Assembly (NCBI GenBank): GCA_032027085.1
Contig: JAVSMS010000001.1
Coordinates: forward strand, 3,511,730-3,575,729
DNA length: 64,000 nt
Direction: 5' to 3'
Origin: Pseudorhodoplanes sp.
GTDB lineage: Bacteria; Pseudomonadota; Alphaproteobacteria; Rhizobiales; Xanthobacteraceae
Shown here: in pieces, positions 60,807 to 64,000 of the stretch
Numbering within the stretch: the first letter of the stretch is position 1
Layout of the letters: each line of letters opens with the position of its first letter
Made by a program: the position numbers and the translations under genes
The notes under the pieces: model-generated
What the model saw: only the letters and a program-made list of their open reading frames with translations
Database searches by the model: none
What the model was told of the DNA's origin: nothing

Positions 60807-60949
60807 CCCGGATGGAGCGAAGCGAAATCCGGGGTAACATGTGCAGATGGTTCGATATCGGCGCAACAAGCGCGGTCCGACCTTAAACTCCGCGGAATCG
60901 GGGATCTTTGTGGAGAGGCTGCCCCGGATTTCGCTTCGCTCCATCCGGG
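60807..60949. repeat. Pair of perfect 28-bp inverted repeats
   Basis: 60807-60834 begins CCCGGATGGAGCGAAGCG and its exact reverse complement stands at 60922-60949, 87 bp apart. Each unit is itself partly palindromic. This is the layout of a bacterial interspersed mosaic element. It lies between the converging hutX and lipoprotein genes, where it could fold into a transcript-end structure. Confidence 0.7.
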
Positions 60950-60977
60950 CTACTGCTACTTGCTGAGTGCGCGAGCG

Positions 60978-61898
60978 TTACTGCCGCGGGGCAAAGCTGG
61001 TCAGCGGGCCCGTCGCCGGCGGCAGTGAATCCAGATAGCGCGGAATGATCAGCCGGTGCCCCGGCTCCAATGATGCCGACGTGCTGAGATTGTTGATCTG
61101 CGCCACCGCCCAGACCGGCACCGCGTATTTGGCCGCAATGGAACGCACGGTCTCCGGACCTTCCGTGCGAATGGGCAGGCCTGAATCCCACAATTCGATC
61201 TTCTCGCCGCGCGGCATCACGTAATGGATCGGCACGGTCGGCCCTTCGAGCTGCGGGGGCATGTTCACGATCTGCACCATCTTGGCGATGATCTGATCCT
61301 GCAGGCCGCGCATCTTCACCAGATTGACGTGCAGCACTTCCCAGTAATTCTTCAGGTCGATGCTGGCGTAATGTCCGCGAAAATCGGAGCCCGGCGCGAC
61401 AAAGCCGCCGCCAAAGAAATTCATCGACTGGTAGATGTTGATGAAGCGGTCGACATTCGGCGGCACCGCCTTCGGCCGGCGCGTCGGGTCGAAGGAGACG
61501 ATCAGGCTGACCGGAACACCGGCCTCTTTCAGTTTATATGCGAACGAAACCGACGCATCAGCACCGGCGGAATGCCCCACCAGCATGATGGGGAAGTTGC
61601 CGTTCTGACGCTTGTAGCGCGCGATCGCCTCGTCAGCGGGCCCGCTCCAGTTGAAATGATTATAGGTCTCCGCGTCGACGCCGCTCTTTTCCAGCTTTTC
61701 GGAGAGGCGGTCCATTTCGAACGAGGCAATGCGGCCGCCCATGCCGCGGAAAATGTAAACCTTTCCTCTGGCTTGCTGAACCGACCCGGTCGTCTCCGGG
61801 GAACTCGTGAAAAAACCCTCGAAGGTCGAAAGCGAGCCGCAACCAGCCAAGCCCACTGCGATCAGCAAAGCCCCAGCGAGACGACTGACGGTGAGCAT
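60978..61898 (-). CDS. Lipoprotein with alpha/beta-hydrolase domain and C-terminal LysM
   Basis: 306 residues. A lipoprotein signal ends at the lipobox LAGC (Cys20). An alpha/beta-hydrolase-like region follows, with the nucleophile elbow VGHSAGAD (Ser110) and SFDPTRRPK further on. Residues about 240-292 resemble a LysM peptidoglycan-binding repeat (RSIAAKYAVPVWAVAQINNL, LEPGHRLIIPRY). It is probably a cell-wall-tethered esterase or lipase in the periplasm. The combination is uncommon, and the substrate is unknown. Confidence 0.75.
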   Translation of the reverse strand: MLTVSRLAGALLIAVGLAGCGSLSTFEGFFTSSPETTGSVQQARGKVYIFRGMGGRIASFEMDRLSEKLEKSGVDAETYNHFNWSGPADEAIARYKRQNGNFPIMLVGHSAGADASVSFAYKLKEAGVPVSLIVSFDPTRRPKAVPPNVDRFINIYQSMNFFGGGFVAPGSDFRGHYASIDLKNYWEVLHVNLVKMRGLQDQIIAKMVQIVNMPPQLEGPTVPIHYVMPRGEKIELWDSGLPIRTEGPETVRSIAAKYAVPVWAVAQINNLSTSASLEPGHRLIIPRYLDSLPPATGPLTSFAPRQ

Positions 61899-62200
61899 GC
61901 AGGTCCGGCCTCTTCTTTTTCACCCCAAGCCAATATCCGGCTGACGCGGGTGGAGTGCGCCGTGGCAGCGCGCTTAACGAGCAGATGCGTTTTTCGTTAA
62001 AATTTTCCGAACCTCGCCCCTGGTATAAGCCAAGCTGCTGACAAATAAACATTATTTCTGTCAACGACGGTGGCGGCCGCAAGGCCAAATTTCGGTGCGA
62101 TCAGGCCGGGAATCGCGTTTCGCACCAAACGACAAACCGGTTGACGTCCGGCCCGCCCTGCCCTAACGCCGCGTCTTTCCAACGGAAAGCTGCTGCTGCC
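61899..62200. other. Divergent intergenic region
   Basis: About 300 bases between the leftward lipoprotein gene and rimO. No gene is seen apart from the possible 20-codon N-terminal extension of rimO from 62141. Promoters for both genes should lie here; AT-rich stretches near 61990-62055 are candidates. Confidence 0.4.
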
Positions 62201-63523
62201 ATGTCCGCGCCCGCCCCGCGCATCTCCTTCGTTTCGCTCGGCTGCCCCAAAGCGCTGGTCGATTCCGAGCGCATCATCACCCGCCTGCGGGCGGAGGGAT
62301 ACGAACTCGCGCGCGGCCACGCGGGTGCCGACATCGCCATCGTGAACACCTGCGGTTTCCTGGAAAGCGCGCAGGAAGAGTCGCTCGCGGCAATCGGCGA
62401 GGCGCTTAACACCAACGGCAAGGTGATCGTCACCGGCTGCATGGGCGCCGAGCCTGACAAGATCACGTCGAAATATCCGAACGTGCTCGCGGTCACCGGA
62501 CCGCAGCAATATGAAAGCGTGGTCGACGCCGTGCACCGCGCGGTGCCACCACAGCACGACCCGTTTCTCGATCTTGTGCCGCCGCAGGGGATCAAGCTGA
62601 CGCCGCGGCACTACGCTTATCTGAAGATTTCGGAAGGCTGCAACAACCGCTGCAGCTTCTGCATCATCCCGAAACTGCGCGGTGATCTGGTGTCACGGCC
62701 GATCTCGGATGTGATGCGCGAAGCGGAAAAGCTCGCCGCCGCCGGCGTAAAGGAATTGCTGGTCATCTCGCAAGACACCTCGGCCTACGGCGTCGATGTG
62801 AAATACGCGGCCGGTGACTGGAAGGGGCAAGAGCTTCGCACCAAGTTCATCGACCTCGCGCGCGCGCTCGGCGAACTCGGCGTCTGGGTGCGCATGCATT
62901 ATGTCTATCCCTATCCGCATGTCGATGAAGTCATTCCGCTGATGGCCGAAGGCAAGGTCCTGCCCTATCTCGACATCCCCTTCCAGCATGGCCATCCCGA
63001 TGTGCTTCGGCGCATGAAGCGCCCGGCTGCGCACGAGAAGACGCTGGAGCGCATCAAGACCTGGCGCGATATCTGCCCCGATCTCACCATTCGCTCCACG
63101 TTCATCGTCGGGTTCCCCGGCGAGACCGATGCGGAATTCGACTTCCTGCTCGACTGGCTGGACGAGGCTTCGCTGGATCGCGTCGGCTGCTTCAAATATG
63201 AGCCGGTGCAAGGCGCGCCGGCGAACGATATCGCGCCGGCTGTCGCTCCTGAGGTGATGGACGAGCGCTGGCACCGCTTCATGAAGCGCCAGCAGGCGAT
63301 CTCGGAAAAGCGGCTGAAAAAGAAAGTGGGCACGCGCCAGCAGGTCATCATCGACGAAGCGACTGCCACCGGCGGCAAGGGCCGCTCAAAGGCCGATGCG
63401 CCGGAGATCGACGGCGCCGTCTATGTGACCAGCCGCCGCCCCTTGCGCGTCGGCGAGATCGTGTCGGTAAAGATCGATGGCGCGGATGCCTATGACCTGC
63501 ACGGCACCGCGTCGGGATTCTAG
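62201..63523 (+). CDS. rimO: Ribosomal protein S12 methylthiotransferase RimO
   Basis: 440 residues from the ATG at 62201 ([20 protein letters not shown]); a start at 62141 would add 20 atypical residues. The N-terminal cluster cysteines are in [20 protein letters not shown] and VTGCMGAE. The radical-SAM motif is CNNRCSFC, followed by [14 protein letters not shown]-terminal TRAM domain ends the protein. It methylthiolates an Asp of ribosomal protein S12. Confidence 0.95.
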   Translation: MSAPAPRISFVSLGCPKALVDSERIITRLRAEGYELARGHAGADIAIVNTCGFLESAQEESLAAIGEALNTNGKVIVTGCMGAEPDKITSKYPNVLAVTGPQQYESVVDAVHRAVPPQHDPFLDLVPPQGIKLTPRHYAYLKISEGCNNRCSFCIIPKLRGDLVSRPISDVMREAEKLAAAGVKELLVISQDTSAYGVDVKYAAGDWKGQELRTKFIDLARALGELGVWVRMHYVYPYPHVDEVIPLMAEGKVLPYLDIPFQHGHPDVLRRMKRPAAHEKTLERIKTWRDICPDLTIRSTFIVGFPGETDAEFDFLLDWLDEASLDRVGCFKYEPVQGAPANDIAPAVAPEVMDERWHRFMKRQQAISEKRLKKKVGTRQQVIIDEATATGGKGRSKADAPEIDGAVYVTSRRPLRVGEIVSVKIDGADAYDLHGTASGF

Positions 63524-63535
63524 CACAATCGTCGA

Positions 63536-63599
63536 GCGCGGGCCCCGACCCGCGCATCCACCTTTCTGGAAGATGGATTGCCGGGTCGAGCCCGGCAAT
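63536..63599. repeat. Two palindromes after rimO
   Basis: GCGCGGG/CCCGCGC at 63536-63555 and ATTGCCGGG/CCCGGCAAT (5-nt loop) at 63577-63599. The latter is a common dispersed repeat of this group. They may act as the 3' end of the rimO transcript. Confidence 0.55.
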
Positions 63600-63673
63600 G
63601 ACGCCCAAAACTTTGAGCAAATCCCCGCAGTGTCGCGCGTCGGATTCTGCAATGTCGATAGACGAAACCGCGC

Positions 63674-64000
63674 TCATCTGAGCGACCGGATCCAGCGCCC
63701 AAGCTGCTCGCGCTCTTCGTCCGTCATCTGCGTCTGATTGCCGAGCGGCATCGCCTTGTTGCGCACGGCCTGGATCATGATCGGCTGCGCGTAGCGCTTC
63801 AGGTCAGCCAATGTCTCCAGCGTGACATTCTTCGGTGGCTCCTGGAAGCTCTCGTGCGTCGGCCTTTTCGCATGGCACATGACGCAATGTTTCGTCGTCA
63901 GCGATAATGCCTCGGCATCCGTGACCGCGGGACCGCCCTCCGCCTGTTCGCTTGGCGCCGTGGCATAGATGGCGCAGAGCAGCGCAAAGATCGCGACCGG
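63674..64000 (-). CDS. puuD: Cytochrome-c domain of a puuD-like urate hydroxylase (partial)
   Basis: The frame enters from the right edge and ends at 63674-63676. A hydrophobic end of a membrane helix (VAIFALLCAIYATA) is followed by a linker and a haem-c motif CVMCH (HCVMCHAKRPTHESF). A Met axial-ligand region follows (AVRNKAMPLGNQTQMTDEER). This order matches the C-terminus of membrane-bound urate hydroxylase PuuD. Other membrane-anchored c-type cytochromes are possible, because the main domain is outside the window. Confidence 0.6.
   Translation of the reverse strand, partial: PVAIFALLCAIYATAPSEQAEGGPAVTDAEALSLTTKHCVMCHAKRPTHESFQEPPKNVTLETLADLKRYAQPIMIQAVRNKAMPLGNQTQMTDEEREQLGRWIRSLR

Noticed and set aside
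1-64000. CRISPR array or rRNA genes
   Set aside because: No regularly spaced repeat series and no rRNA sequence were seen on either strand.

Overview
The window looks like a chromosome segment of a high-GC alphaproteobacterium of the order Hyphomicrobiales (Bradyrhizobium/Afipia/Rhodopseudomonas-like). The evidence is the gene order dusB-ntrB-ntrC-ntrY-ntrX-dat-hfq-hflX-mazG, a fused ispDF, a rhizobial haem cluster (hemP-hmuTUV, receptor, tonB, IsdG-type oxygenase, hutX) with TTTAGA repeats that resemble Irr boxes, and a COQ10-type gene beside lipA. The species cannot be fixed from sequence reading alone.

1-22.4 kb is conserved backbone. It holds the lipA end, a COQ10-like protein, a phasin-like gene, pncC/cinA-C, ispDF, dusB, the two nitrogen two-component systems ntrBC and ntrYX, a D-amino-acid transaminase-like gene, hfq, hflX and mazG. 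Then comes a leftward operon dacF-tmk-holB-metG-tatD-MBL hydrolase and an rlpA lipoprotein. MetG carries an unusual 112-residue Lys/Ala/Pro-rich N-terminal tail.

22.4-44.3 kb is an integrated element in the 3' end of tRNA-Ser(UGA). The last 14 nt of the tRNA (22515-22528) recur at 44316-44329, just outside a P4-type integrase gene. A near-identical 22-nt sequence lies inside each end. The right part is a leftward block: integrase, AlpA-like regulator, small coupled genes, a DNA-binding-like protein, HK97-type portal, protease, capsid, HNH, three connector genes, terS, terL and a tape-measure gene. I see no tail tube, tail tip, lysis, primase or repressor gene. It is therefore either a strongly reduced prophage or a satellite that builds its own capsid and uses a helper's tails. 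The left part carries an unrecognised three-gene membrane-protein operon cut by an IS3-family element, then an IS66-family element with a perfect 8-bp target duplication, then a group of small unknown genes.

44.3-48.75 kb is accessory DNA. It has a frameshifted gene remnant, a circularly permuted ATP-grasp protein, a broken DUF6428 gene, and arsR-arsC-acr3 behind a clear palindromic operator. A 13-nt direct repeat resembling the tRNA-Ser end flanks the ars block.

48.75-64 kb is backbone again. It holds an assimilatory sulfite/nitrite reductase cluster (cysG, DUF2849, cysI, DUF934), the haem uptake cluster with divergent control, a LysM/hydrolase lipoprotein, rimO, and the C-terminal cytochrome domain of a puuD-like urate hydroxylase at the edge. 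Palindromic intergenic repeats occur at 60.75-60.95 and 63.54-63.60 kb.
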